64,000 bases of DNA, taken from NCBI GenBank assembly GCA_020055645.1, contig CM034546.1:37882001-37946000 (forward strand). Direction: 5' to 3'. Under the pieces are notes generated by a model. The model searched no databases. It had not been told where the DNA came from and saw only the letters and a program-made list of their open reading frames with translations. The stretch's first letter is position 1. Each line of letters starts with the position of its first letter. The stretch comes from Tomocerus qinae. Lineage: Eukaryota > Arthropoda > Collembola > Entomobryomorpha > Tomoceridae. Shown one piece after another: positions 1-12,900 of the stretch. The position numbers and the translations under genes were made by a program.

Positions 1-1113
1 AGCAAGAATATTAAATGGGACAACTGAATGCATTTTTACTAGAATAAAATTATTGGTAATACACATACCAGCAAGTAGAGCAAATAAATATTCTACGTGA
101 ACTACCGATGCTGCTTGATTAACACAGGAATTGAGTATATACATGCCTTTATATATTCTTGCAGTAGTGAGTACATTCTTGCCGGATGCAAATATTTTAA
201 AGCAAGTTTGAGATTTTGGCATTGTTTCAAGAAGGAGATCAAGCCAAAATACACTTAAAGACGAATGCAGTACTGCATAAAACATTCCCCCAAGTGCAAA
301 GAAACTAAAGTGCATGAATATTACAAATATAAGCGGAATCAGTCCTAAACGTATAATTAAGTAGTCCAAATGAACTGCTTTTAAAATATGAATTAGCGGA
401 CTTTCCTTAAGCACTACAAGCCCAATTGCTACCCCTACAGACATTAGAATACATAGATACGTTAATATTTTTAGAATCCAGCCCGAGAATTTAAATTTTT
501 CAACTCTGCAACTTTCCATTGGCATATTTGGCTGCACTAAAATATTTAAATGGTAAAATTTATATAATTGATGTTTGTATTGGACATTTATTTTTTATTA
601 TATATTAGGATTGTAATATTTAATTATTAATTAAATTCAATAGAAATTATATTTTAGGAGATACAAGCCGTTTGATCAATAATTGTGTTGAAATTATAAT
701 GGGTGTAAATATATACTTAACCAACAAATATTTTAAACCATACCTGCAATATGCTCGTCCCAGGAGAGGAAGAAATTTATTAAAAACATACATTCGAATG
801 GCCACACAGTTACGATTGTTTGCAAGCACAAGGATGCTGATACAAATATTGAGGTGAATACAAACCATATAATGGTTTGTTTAGGAAGATAAGGTTCTGA
901 TGCCTGACGTATTAAAATTCCATTTACAATTGTTAAAAAAATTAATCGTATTGAGAAACTCAAACCTTGGATCATTTTTCTCTTATTATTTGAATCCACG
1001 TAAATTCTATGTTTTTCGGAATCCCAATATGCGGAGAATGCACAGAGTTTTGTACAGTAAATGTCAAAAAGTAAATGCAAGGGTTCAAAAAATACTGATG
1101 CAGCCATTTTCAA
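1..1113 (-). CDS. Seven-TM chemoreceptor (gustatory-receptor-like), paralog 1, partial
   Basis: Two exons are visible: exon 1 at 1113-744 (start at 1113, or at 1107 by alignment to the paralogs) and exon 2 from 536 to beyond the left edge. The donor CAG|GTATGG and acceptor TTTAG| keep the phase-1 join used by the paralogs at 7086-8478 and 18307-19611. Exon 1 encodes a short N-terminus (FFEPLHLLFDIYCTKLCAFS) and the first two membrane segments. Exon 2 is open throughout, with hydrophobic segments and the family stretch KMHSVVPFNIL at the edge. By family resemblance this is a ligand-gated chemosensory channel subunit of the plasma membrane; the ligand is unknown. The C-terminus lies outside the window. 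A closer upstream AG at 532 would break the frame, which is why the acceptor at 537 is preferred. Receptor class is an inference from topology and paralogy, since this subfamily lacks the clear TYxxxxxQF ending. Confidence 0.75.
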
Positions 1114-3514
1114 ATTATTATTACTTCCACCTCAGCCGCCAGACGCAAAGCTACTGAATTGGTAAAAAGGAGATAAGCATGAAAATAATTTAGTATCATT
1201 ACATAGGAAGTTATCCCAGCAATTTTCTGACATCGCTTCAGTAATATAGTTTTCAATCAGATAGTACAAAAAATAAAATCTGTAATCACGTTACTAGTGT
1301 GAATTAGTTGTTACTGCATTCAAAAATTTGATAGGTTCTATATGCAAGCCTTATAATAATATAATAGTCAAGGGACTTGTAGGTTAATATGCATTGGGTT
1401 TTTTGGGATAATAGTTTCCAATTATCAGGTATTGCTATCCGTGTCGTTTTTATAGGATACTGAAACTAATGATATACCCGAAAAGTGCAGTTAGGGGTTT
1501 ACATTGTCCCATCAACAATAAAATAGAAAATGACTATACTTTGTTGCTATTTCTTCCATTTCGTGCATTTCATTTCAGTACATAATTTCTTATTTTCTTG
1601 CAATTTTTCTATTTATTTTCTAATCCAGTAAGGACTTATATCATTAGAATCACAAAAATATATAATGTTAACAACAGTAGTAAATTATATGTCTTCAGTG
1701 TTTCATGTCCCAAAAAGTGTCGTCATGTAGTAACTCTTAATAATAATTACACACGGCATTAGTCCACTATAGCGGAAAGCAAATTAAATGCAATCTAAAT
1801 CCAAAGAGAGAATTATTTTTTTCAAAGGTAAAGATAAAAAAAATATTCCTCTTCAATAATAAGCATATTGTGAAACATGTCGCTCGATGTGCCCAGTTTA
1901 ACCTTGATATGCTGAAATACGCAAAAAAATTTTCTTCTGTTAAATACTGATTCACGTTCATATTTCGTTATAATTATATTGCATTTACAACCATCAAAAA
2001 TTGCCTTAAACGACCTAACTTATCGTATATCAATTCGGGGAATTACAAGTAATTATCGTTAATCGTGGTAGTCAACGGTTAGGTGTCACAACTTTTTATT
2101 TCGCAATGCAATAATGCTACACGTCGTCTAAAATCGTTTCTTTCCAAAATTAACAAAGCAATTCTAATTTTGTAGTGAAATATTTTTTTAAGCCATGGAA
2201 TCACTTTTCTGGGTGATGTCTTTGAATCTATTCCCACCAGAAAACTAGAAACAAAGATATTGCCATTAAAAAGTGGCGTTTTAATTTCCCACTCCTAAAT
2301 TTTCGCATTATGTTGACAACTTGCAGTTTTTGAAATAATATTTAAAAAAGGAATCTTCTATCATCATGTCATATTGTTCTGATGGATGTCAACATTTTTA
2401 ATGCAATCAGTTATGGGATCTTCTAAAATGAATTCATTTTGGCCTGCAAATTAAAGTTTTGGAAGACTATAGCGAAGGTAAAGTAGGTAAACATGAAAGA
2501 TGATGGGAGCGTTTTCTCCCATTCCATAAATTATGTTAAAATTTGAAACTCAAAAAAATCATTGAACGATTTTTATACATCATAATATCTTTATACGAAA
2601 CTCTGATTATGAGGTGCCCACTCAGAAAAGGTTTTCTTGAACTAAATCTGTGAAGAACTAATTTGAGGTTCGTTTTGTTACAACTATTATAATTATTAAA
2701 TTAAAAAGTTATAAATTAAAATTAATTAATTACAATTTTTGAGGTTGTTAAGTTTTGAATTCTACAAAATTATGCAAGAGTATTTCATTCGTGGTCGCCG
2801 TAATTGTAAAATTGATTGATTGCATTGGTCGTCATTGACCGAGAGTATTATTCGATGTTATAGTAGTACATGACTTTTAATCTGCCTTAATGGATGCTGA
2901 TGACACAGTAATTGTTCAAAATGACCACCGGTACTCCCTAAAAACATTTGCATTATTTATTAACATTAACGTAAACCTTCTTAAAGGTTCAACTAGTAAA
3001 ACTAATAAGTAATAAAGCATCCGATTCCAACGAAAATTAATAAAATATAGTATACTGTAGTATTTTCAAGATTATGGAACTTAATTCATTCCATTAAGTG
3101 ACCACAAATGAAAATAGCAAAGAATTGTCATTTCTTGAGCAATCAAACACTTAACAATTAGTTAATCATTTCGGTTATTCAATTGCCGTGGCTTGGCCAT
3201 AGTTGCTGGCCCATTAGCCGAAATCATTCCAAACTTAAGTAGTACATACGCAAATAACTATTTAGGACGATATAAAGTGCAAGGGTTCATCAACATCATT
3301 CAGTAAATTATTTGTTCACTTTCGAAATTGAAATGAGTCGCTATTCCTTATTACGCACTGAATTTTCATTTAAAGTAGAATATTCATCAAATGACTATAT
3401 TAGTCCACTTGCACTAACTCATATTCTACCTTAACTTGAATATTGAATTTAAAAAAATAATATAAAAAGTATATATCCATTTAAAAATAGTTCAATAGAT
3501 AACTACCATTTTCA
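1114..3514. other. Intergenic region between divergent chemoreceptors
   Basis: About 2.4 kb separating a minus-strand receptor from a plus-strand gustatory receptor, so it should hold both promoters. It is AT-rich. I see no convincing gene, tandem repeat or transposon ends. Short open frames here lack coding character. Confidence 0.6.
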
Positions 3515-5714
3515 ATGGATAATTCACCAAGTCCAGATGAAGAGGACAGCCTAATTCGAATTGGAATTTGGTCATTAAAATTGGCTAACGTTTCCGGATA
3601 TTATTGTTTTACTACAAAAAGAAGGAAAAATAATTTCCGTTTTCTGGAAGCAGATTTAATATCCATACCAGTTTTGTGGAGCATCATTTTACAGATTACA
3701 CTTGTTTTTGTTATGACATGCCAAGTTATTTTCTTCAGTATTTCAGATGGGAAAGAATTTCCTTCAAAGGGACAGACTGCTTTCCTTACTGCCATCATAA
3801 TGGGCATATCTCTTACAATAGCTGCTACATCATTACGAATACTAGGAGTGTGGCAGAGAAAAAAACATCTAAACATTTGGAAATCGGTAGTTATATATTA
3901 CCGGCAATTACGAAACATAACACCAAACTTTGATCAAAAATATGGTACCTTACTGTCAAAGATTTACACGTCATTGAGGAATTTATCATTTTCTTTAATT
4001 ATTTTGATACTTCTGGTAATCATAGGAACAGTCTATGATTTTTGTGTTTCAAATGATCAATTGATTTATTCATTCAGAATTGTTCTAACAGTTTACTTCC
4101 TTAACTTAGTTTTTCATCTAGTCATTCATAAAGCAAATTCAATCTTTCTTATGCTGTTTACCAACTTATTCAATTTGGGATTGCATGTCATAACTATTGA
4201 ATTATCAGCAATGTCGGATTCTAGTTATCCACCAAAAAATAACATCGACGTTGGAACATTCATTATTAAGCCTTATAATGACAAGTTTACGAATTCTGAA
4301 TTTCAAGAGAATGTCAATGAGAAAAGGGAAAGTCTTTTGAAATTACTCAACTTGATAGATACTTTAGAGACATTAATTATGCAGTTTTCAGATACGTTCA
4401 CTATAGGAATAATAATAGACTACGCATTTACATTATTGTACATTTTGGGAACTGTTTTCATGGTAGTAGTTTTGGCTTTCCCTCATCAACTTCAGACAAT
4501 ACAGATAATTTTTTGTATCATTCTTTATACAATAATGATGTATTGTCTTTGCAAAAGAATGTGGAACCGTTACTGAACGATTTCTAACAGTTTTGTATCA
4601 TTTACAAAATGTTAACCATGATCTTCGCACATCGGAAATAGAAACGAAGGTACTTTTATATTTTACTTAAGAGTTACGGTTACCTTTACTATCAAAGTAT
4701 CCCTAACCTAAACCTAATATGTCCCCGTTGCATTTACATTATCTTCGTTGATTGCATTCCTCCGTATTTTAAAAACCCTGAACCTTAATTATTCATTAAC
4801 CCTTCATGCATACTTGCAGCTATATATGGATATGGATAATATTATAGGTTAACAATAACATGGAGAAATTCATTATAACTAATTCGGTGCTAGTATTTAG
4901 TAGTATCAAAAATTTAATATCTCCATAATAAGACTAATCACTTAGTATTATTACACAAACTACCTAAATAGTTAAATAATAATAAGCAATATATCGTCTG
5001 CTTAATATTACAAGGTAACAAGCCATTTTATCATGACTGCTACAAAGTAACAAACCATTTTATCATGGCTGAGACAAAGTAACAAACCATTTTATCATGG
5101 CTGAGACAAAGTAACAAACCATTTTATCATGGCTGCGACAATGTAAAAAACCTAACTCCTGATACATTGGTTTGTTACATTGTCGCGGTCATGATAAAAT
5201 GGTTTGTTACTTTGTCTCAGCCATGATAAAATGGTTTGTTACTTTGTCTCAGCCATGATAAAATGGCTTGTTACTTTGTAGCAGTCATGATAAAATGGCT
5301 TGTTACCTTGTAATATTAAGCTGACGATATATAATATCAATTAGTTTGTATGTATCATAGAAAAAAAGTGTCGAAATTAGATTTCCAAGAATTATTGCAA
5401 AAATTACAATAAATAATCATAATCCTTGTTCTTATTTTTATTTAGATTCTACTTCTTTCAGCAAGGCTCTCAACTGGTACACCTTCAATTAACATCGGAG
5501 GATTTTTTAAACTTAACTGCTCATTATTGACGTCGGTTTGTAATTTTTTGTCCCAAAAGAATTTTGTCAATACCAATGATTTGATGTCAATGGAAACTGT
5601 TATAATTTTTAAAAGCTTTAGCACCAAAATGATTGAACCCATTTTTTTTAGATTGGAAATGTGGTGATAACGTACATAGTCATCTTGTTCCAATTTCAAG
5701 GCTCTGAAGACTAA
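3515..5714 (+). pseudogene. Gustatory receptor with one frame-breaking base
   Basis: Three exons can be placed by comparison with the intact paralog at 51246-52858: 3515-4649, 5446-5535 and 5652-5714. Exon 3 encodes VITYIVILFQF followed by a stop, a match to the TYxxxxxQF signature at the end of insect gustatory receptors. Exon 1 has the same N-terminal landmarks as the paralog (IGIWSLKLANVSGYYCFT; GQTAFLTAI; LRILGVWQRKKHLNIWKS) and about seven hydrophobic segments overall. Near 4551-4556 there is one extra A compared with the paralog (CTTTGCAAAAGAATG). It shifts the frame and gives a stop at 4576, while the correct frame resumes straight after it through to the AAG|GTACTT donor. Everything else, including splice sites, looks intact. 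It is either a very young pseudogene, a null allele, or a one-base sequencing error. Intron 1 carries a foldback element. Confidence 0.8.
4989..5332. mobile_element. 344-bp foldback (MITE-like) element built from ~32-bp inverted units
   Basis: The two halves are nearly perfect reverse complements around about 5145-5165. The ends read ATATATCGTC(T/A)GCTTAATA inward from both sides. Each arm is made of several tandem units of the type ACAAAGTAACAAACCATTTT followed by ATCATGGCTG, so the whole element would fold into one long hairpin. It sits in intron 1 of the gustatory-receptor pseudogene. A diverged relative with the same end sequence lies at 12052-12293. No coding capacity. The flanks are too AT-rich for a safe target duplication call. 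Confidence 0.85.
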
Positions 5715-7085
5715 TTTTGCAAAATTGAAACTGTTTACCGAAGAAATCATTTGGGGATTGGATTATATACCATTAGTCATTACTTAAATTACGTTTATTT
5801 AATGGCGTAGCAATCTACGAATACTGTAGTACTGTCAACTTTTAAGAGTACTATGTCAGTACCTAAATGATAGTGGTAAGTACAGGTAGTATTGAGAAAT
5901 TTAACATCATCAAATCAAAAAATCTATTGTTGTTCAGTAATCCAGTGACAAATTCAACCGAAAGCTTTGGAATCTTGTTAAAAATTGTTTTAGTATATAA
6001 TTAAAACGGAATGATTAAAAGATTAAAGTATTTTCAACATTTTGAAAATGACGTCATTAGAAGTGACGAGTGACCTTTGATGAGTTCTGAAAACAGCTTT
6101 GACATGTCCATTTTGACTATTTTGACCACAAAAAACCCTGACATTGAAAATAGTGTTGGATAACTTTTTAGAGAAGAGCTGTCCTACTATTTCCCATTAT
6201 TTCCCATTTCCGAAATTCTAGGTGTCCAACAAAATTTGCTGGGAAATGGGAATATCCGAAACAATGGTCATGATCGTAAGTAGTTGTGTCATATTATGAT
6301 AGATAGTTAGGGTTAAGTCTAGTATGGAGACATGCATTGGGCTGGCAGTGATACTATCAATTTTTACTAAAATTAATTTTTGTATTCAACTCAAATAATA
6401 TAGGGCTCTTGTAATAAATTGAGGAGACAAAGCAAAACCTCGTCGTGAATTGTCTTACATTGATATATAAAAGTTACCTAAAAGGTTATTCGTACAGTGA
6501 AAAACGACTTACTTAATTACTGCCTTGCCCCTAAAAAATGCTAGGTAATTGTGTAGTGACGCACATTTAAACTTCTACTTATTTAGGGTAATGTATGGTT
6601 GAGTAAGACCTTCTCTCAGGTCAAAATCAAAAATTTTCTCAACCATCGATACCGCCGATATGGACAGATACATCATAATCTAAAAAACCAACAACAGAAA
6701 AACAATTCCCCTGTCTATTGAAGCATGGAGAGCAAGGAACGAAAAACAAGAACCCAGGAAAGAAAAATTTCGCAGTACAAGTAACAATAATCTATTGAAC
6801 TTTGTAATTTAGGACTGGAGTATAAATGATTATGGATGATTATGAATATGATTCCTTTACGGAGATATATTATTTCATTTGCATTTCCCAACTACTAAAA
6901 TAATTTGGTACTCATATGCCATCTTTATATAATAGGAATATTTATTGTTACAGTTCCAGTTTACAAACTATTCCACAAAAACAAATCCATTGTTAATTAT
7001 TCAATAAAACATGTAAATAGTCATAAAGATAAAAATATATTTCACAATCAATTTTTGTTCATCATATTATGGCAGTTCCAATATA
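5715..7085. other. Intergenic, with a block shared with 17.56-17.76 kb
   Basis: No gene seen. Around 6500-6720 the sequence resembles 17560-17760: both carry an ACTTACTTAATTACTGCCTT or TTAACTTGCCCTGCC type start, then AATCAAAAATTTTCTCAACC / AATCAAAAATATTCTCAACC, then CCACAACAGAAAA-like sequence. Both lie downstream of a two-exon chemoreceptor, so the tandem duplication that made these genes included their 3' flanks. A short inverted pair, ATTTCCCATTTCC and GGGAAATGGGAA, occurs near 6200-6255. Confidence 0.55.
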
Positions 7086-8478
7086 TTAAAAAGTGAGAAT
7101 GAGATTGATGGAAACTTCAATTACGATTTCCATAAATGTGACGAATGTGGAACTTTTAACGTAATAAAATTTTCCGGCATTAAATCGCAGCGGTTGAAGG
7201 CTTTTCACAATTTTAAGAATATAATAATTTGGGATTTTTTCCAACTGATGAATCAGCATTGACGACTTAGTATGAATATCAGACAAAACTTGATGGACAA
7301 CAGTTGATGCTACTATACTCGATATAAAAAACGATACGAGACAAACAAGTATATTAAATGGGACTACAGAATGCATTTTCACTAGAAGATAGCTATTTAC
7401 AGCAGAGAACACTACAAGTGCCGCAAATAAAATTTCCGCGTGAACTAATAATAATGCTTGATTAATACAAGAATGGAGTACAAACATCACTCTATATGTT
7501 TTGACAACCGAGAGAGAATTTTTGCTCAATATAATTAGTTCATTAAAACAAATTTGAGTTTGGAATTTTGGTGCAGTTGTTTCGAGATAGAAATCAAGCC
7601 AAAACGTACTCAAAGAACAAAATATTACCGCATAAAAAACTACCCATAGAAAAAAGAAATTCATGTGCATGAATAATACAAATATAACCGGAATCAATCC
7701 TATACGTATAATTAAATAGTTCAAATGAAGTACTTTTAAAATATAAATTAACGGACTTCCCTCAAGCATCACAAAACCAATTCCTACTCCTACTGATACT
7801 AAAATGCTTTGAAGTGATGAAATTTTCATAAACAAGCTAAAGGATTTCAGTTTTTCAAATCTCCAACTTCCCTTTGACATATCTTGCTGTTCTGAAATTT
7901 AAATTTTTATAATTAGTAGTAGTGTATAACTACTGAGATGAAAATTAGATACTGGGGATATAGGTATACACTACTACTATAATTTATTACCAATATGTTT
8001 TCAGTCATTTTATTTATTTGTAAGGTTTATTTATTATTTATTTATTATTAAAATTAATTGGAAATTGTTATTTTGTAATTATTTTGTATAGTCAATTATT
8101 GATTAAAAACTTACCAGCAGTGGACTCGTGCCAAGAGAGGAAGAAATTTATTAAAAACATACATTCAAATTGCCTCATAGCTGTGACTGTTTGTACCCAC
8201 AAGGATAGAAACATAAGTAATGATGTGAACATAAACCATATGCATGTTCGCTTAGAAAGAGTAGGTGAGAACAGTTGGCTAATTAATATCGCACTTACAA
8301 TTATTAAAAAAATTAATCGGATTACATAACTTAGATACTGGATTAACTTTCTTATTTTATTTGAATCTACAAACATTCTACATTTTTCTGGATCCCAATA
8401 GACGGAGAACGCACCGAGTTTTGTACAGTGGATGTCGAAAAACAAATTCAAAGGCTCAAAAAATGCTGACGAAGCCAT
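7086..8478 (-). CDS. Seven-TM chemoreceptor (gustatory-receptor-like), paralog 2
   Basis: Two exons, 8478-8115 and 7891-7086, joined in phase 1 (GCTG|GTAAGT to TTTCAG|AACAGC), give an uninterrupted 389-aa protein. The N-terminus MASSAFFEPLNLFFDIHCTK leads into two membrane segments in exon 1. Exon 2 adds about five more, then the conserved block LRFNAGKFYYVKSSTFVTF and the end SINLILTF. Length, topology and this C-terminal region fit the insect gustatory-receptor fold, although the TYxxxxxQF motif is not evident. It is a paralog of the genes at 1-1113 and 18307-19611. Probably a chemosensory cation channel subunit; ligand unknown. Confidence 0.8.
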
Positions 8479-9905
8479 TTCTGAATTTCACTGTTATTTC
8501 AGCTTAACACCTACTGAAAACTGAATGGTAAAAATGGATTTCTACACAGAAAAACATAATGCAAATGGAAACATCTAATCTTTATCTGATTCATTTAGGC
8601 AATTTTCTAATACTATTTTGCTATAATGTAATAATGTCCCCTATTTTACAACATTACACACCCAATAATCTTAGTTCAGAAAATAAAAGCTGTGATTACA
8701 TTTTGGCAGTGTCTAAAATAATTATAGGAGCTCCATAAATCGTCAGACAGCAATCAAAGCTGTATAGACTGCCCAATTTAGTGTTCTATATCATATTATT
8801 AACTGACAACAAAACACACAGTAAAGTAGTTTAAACGTTTTCTCAAAATGTCTGTAATTTAAAATTAAGGCTGAAAATTAGTGTGGTCTAGTTTAAATAA
8901 TCAAATATGCCACCTCAAGAAAAAAAAAGAAAGGCTGGGTTTTTAGTACCTATAATTGGGGATAATTTGCCGTTTATAACGAAAAACAATTAATTGAACT
9001 AATACATCGAGGAAGTAGAAAAAGGTCGAAGACAATAATGTTGACTATGAAAATGAACAGAAGGCTCAAATACGTACTGAAATATATTTTGCTATTACTT
9101 TAACATCATGTTTTTAATTCCTGCTGCCATGTGCCTTGAACTTGATGTTAGTGACCTTCCAAAAGGCTTAAGTTTCACTTCTAGATGTAGCTTTATAAAT
9201 TTTAAATTGCTAGCTCAATAATTTTAAAATTACTAACTTATATATATAACTTAGTTTTATAGACTCAATACAATGATTACCACTATATAGCAGCGTGACA
9301 TATTTATTCTGCAATATTATTTAAATTTAAATTATATTTCAAAATTTCAATAACTTTATTTCTATTAACAAAATCTATTTTATGTTTTGAAACTTCTAAA
9401 ATGGTTTTACCCTTTGCAATTCTTTCTTCGATGATTTCAATTGAATTAAAAGGAAATAATGGTTTTTATTTATGATGTAATATTTCGTAAATATATCTTG
9501 GTCAGCTGAAATTTTAGTTTGTTACCTTGGACAAATCCAATATTGATTAGAAAAGAATTGCAACATAACCATAACTTAAAAACAATGTATAATAGAAACT
9601 CTCAAAGTGAAATGATAATAAAAACAACCCTTTTAAGTCTCGAGTTTGCCCGTTAATTCAAATCTCAGAAACCATAAACTGGACAAAAAATTGCAAATTA
9701 ATTTTTCTGAATGTACACTGTATACGAAATTGGAAATAATGTAGCCATTTCCTTTGACATAATATACTAATTCTTACATATCGTATTGAAGTAGTCTATT
9801 TTAACCCTGACAAAAATTTTGGTGGTATACTTGATTTTTATATGGCAAGCAATAAAATTGCTATTTAAATTGGATTTCATTTTTGGGTACAAGATAATCT
9901 TCGAT
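8479..9905. other. Intergenic region upstream of paralog 2
   Basis: About 1.4 kb between the 5' end of paralog 2 and the 3' end of the insulin-degrading-enzyme gene. The first 250 bp resemble the upstream regions of the other two-exon receptors (compare 19740-19870 and 62570-62660: shared CACCATTAGA / ATCTTAGTTCAGAAAA stretches). On the minus strand near 9360-9440 a short open stretch reads GKTILEVSKHKIDFVNRNK, faintly like one ankyrin repeat; nothing around it supports a gene. Confidence 0.5.
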
Positions 9906-12900
9906 TCATCCGAATAAATCTAATTCCAGTTTGGAGTTCAAAATATTATTGCACTCTCCAGTCAATGGATATAGATATTGGGAACTTTTCCATTCCTCCA
10001 AATCTGTGATTAGTTCCTATAATGAAGTAATTTTATTATTTTATTTTAAGTTTTATTTATTTATCCTTTTAAATACGAGATAGGCTTGACAATTTTAATG
10101 ACTCTAACCTGTTCATACGACGGTTTTGGAAACCGATTTACTTCGTCTATATCTTCTTGCTTGTCCATCCATCTGGTTTTTGAAGTTATAAAAATGCTCA
10201 ATTTTTTCCTGCTTTTAGAATTAATGGAGATATGTTTCTAAAAACACAAAATAGACATAATTATCACCAATTATCTTTAAACAGATAATTTATAATAAAA
10301 AATTACTGCAAAATATTCAAGTATCTCCGGCAAGGTGACAGTTTGCAATTCCTGCAGTTCAATATTTTGGCGGTCAAAGTTGTACCGCTGAAAATAAATT
10401 TCATTCCATATGAAAGTAGCCCGATCGTTTACTGTCTTCAGTTTCTCAGAGTTTTGGACGAACAAAGAGTTTCTGAATTCCAAGAATTTCTCCTCTGAGA
10501 TATTGCAGAGCAAACTCTATATATAAAATAAACAATGTATTAATTAACTAATTTAATTTATTGCTTATAATTAATAAAAAAATTTGATAAAATATTAAAT
10601 TGTAGATTTACCTCGAAATTCCTAATGAAATCTTCAATGCGAGTTTCTAAGAATGCTGGATATTTTTCCCCTTGAACTAGAATTCGAAGACCTTGAGTCC
10701 CGCATGATCGGCGGATACTTGTCTGCACAACGTATCCAAGTTGCTCTGTGGTCCTCAGTTGGTGATAGCAAGGTTCGTTACAAATGTGCTCTATTAGATC
10801 TAGCAGAACATTGTCACGGTCTTTATGTACATCAACTTGGAACAAAACTGCCGCACATGAACTAAGATGGGTCGGGTGCTCCACACAGTACAAGTAATTT
10901 TTACCTAAAAGAAACAATTAGTAGTCTTAAAGGTAGCAAATATTTTTCAATGATGTAAATCAAACAAACAGATTCTTGATTACCGTCTCTCAAATTCACT
11001 TCCCTATATATTCGTGTTTGTGCTGGAAGCAGAATTTTAAATTTTTTCTCGGTAAACATGCATTCTACTTGTGAGGTTAAATTTTCAATTTCCTGTAATA
11101 AGGCAAATGAACAAGGTTTATTAGTTTTTCTGGATCTACCGAGCGTGTTTCGGAATTTTGAGATTAAATTAGAAAAGAAAAAAAAATGTAGTAGGCATGG
11201 ATCAACAATTAAACATACACCGTAACTTAGGTTTCCACAAGCAAGCCACTCTAATTTTGTTTTCGAAAGAAATTTTCCAACGAAGGCCATGAGTGATTCT
11301 ACAGTGGCACCTATTAAATATTGGCAATGTTAGTTAATTTTTTCAGTTGGCGACTGAATATATTATATTATTAATTAAAGTTAATTAGTTAAATTAACTA
11401 ACCTTCCAATGCTTCTAATAACTCAGTTGTACTCCAACGCTTTTCTTGTAGAATATCATTGCAATAAAGAAAGATTTTACGATATGGCTGTGTATTCGCA
11501 GAATTTTTTAAATGCCTTGAAAATCCCTCTTTAAACACCTCAAATTGTTTAGAATCAGGCTTAAAATTTAAAATACCATCCAGCACTTTCAGTAGCAATA
11601 TTGGAAGCTTGTCATCGTATCCAGAAATAGTTACCTAAGGAGTAGAAAAATACGGATTAATATTTTAAAGGCATTTTGTCCTTCATTATTTATTTAATTT
11701 TTCCTTATTTAATTTTTATCTATAAGATATTTCCGGGTATGGGTTTTTATATTTATATTCATTTTTAGTGTGATTGGCGTATAATAACCTTTCAATTTTT
11801 ATTTACAAAGCAATTGGAAACAATAGAAAGGTTCACAGTGAAAGCTTTGTCTGTGTTGCGCACCAAATCTAACTTATGAATATTTTTCTCTACCTCCAAG
11901 CCGGAATATGTAGAGGTGATATCATATTGGAGACCAGCTAATTTTGCAGCGTAGGAATATTCTGTCAGTTGAAATTTCACACAATCAGAATATAGATCCA
12001 TTAAATTGCAAAACAATGGGTCCGACATTGGAAGGTGGCTGCAAGAAATAAATATATCGTCTGCTTAATATTACATTGTGACAAGCCATTTATTATCATT
12101 TTCATACGAAGCCGCCTTTTTGGAAAAAAATTAAAATTTAGCCCCCAAAAATCGAATACGCCGTTTTTTTGAAATTTTTAGCATATTTTCATAGTTGGGA
12201 CTAATTTTATTAATGTAGTGTTAGAATGGTTTGTTTAATTTGTAGCAATAATGTGATTTGTCATACTTTAAGGTTAGATAGCAGATAATATATTAAATAT
12301 TCAATTCAGACTAATTATTGATACTGCATATTTATTCTTACGTTACCTGCGGATTAATACAGTAATGTATGCTTTCGGTGTATTGAATTCGTTATCCTGT
12401 AGGAACCAAATCTTCTGAAATTCATTTTTGTTGATCATGGTGGGTATTATGCCAGTCTAAAATATATTACCATGTCAATATAGGAATCCTGTTTAAAACG
12501 TTGATGTATTGGTAAACATTATTATTATTACTTACATCAGAATCTCGTGGCTTCAAGGTAAATTTCGTTGGAATAAAGTCATTTATTGGAGGAAGACTTA
12601 ATCCAGAGTGGTCATTACAATATTTCCAGCGCTAAAATTATCAATTGATTATTTTTTCAATAATTTGGATAATTCAGGAAACAATTATTTTTACTAATTA
12701 TTAAACTATTTTTGAATCGCTTAACGATATCTATGCTTCTGCATTATGTCAAACTGGCAAATTGAAAATTTTGTTTTGTTTATTTGTATCTAGTGACTGG
12801 GAGATAAAATTAAGCAATTAACAATTGAGGTCCCCAATAAATAAAATAGTCCTACCTTTAAATGTAAAAAAATGAATACGTGGTCTTAAAACTAGCGTAG

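Noticed and set aside
8092-8329. Plus-strand ORF over receptor exon 1 (and similar ones at 19187 and 35817)
   Set aside because: Antisense shadows of receptor exon 1.
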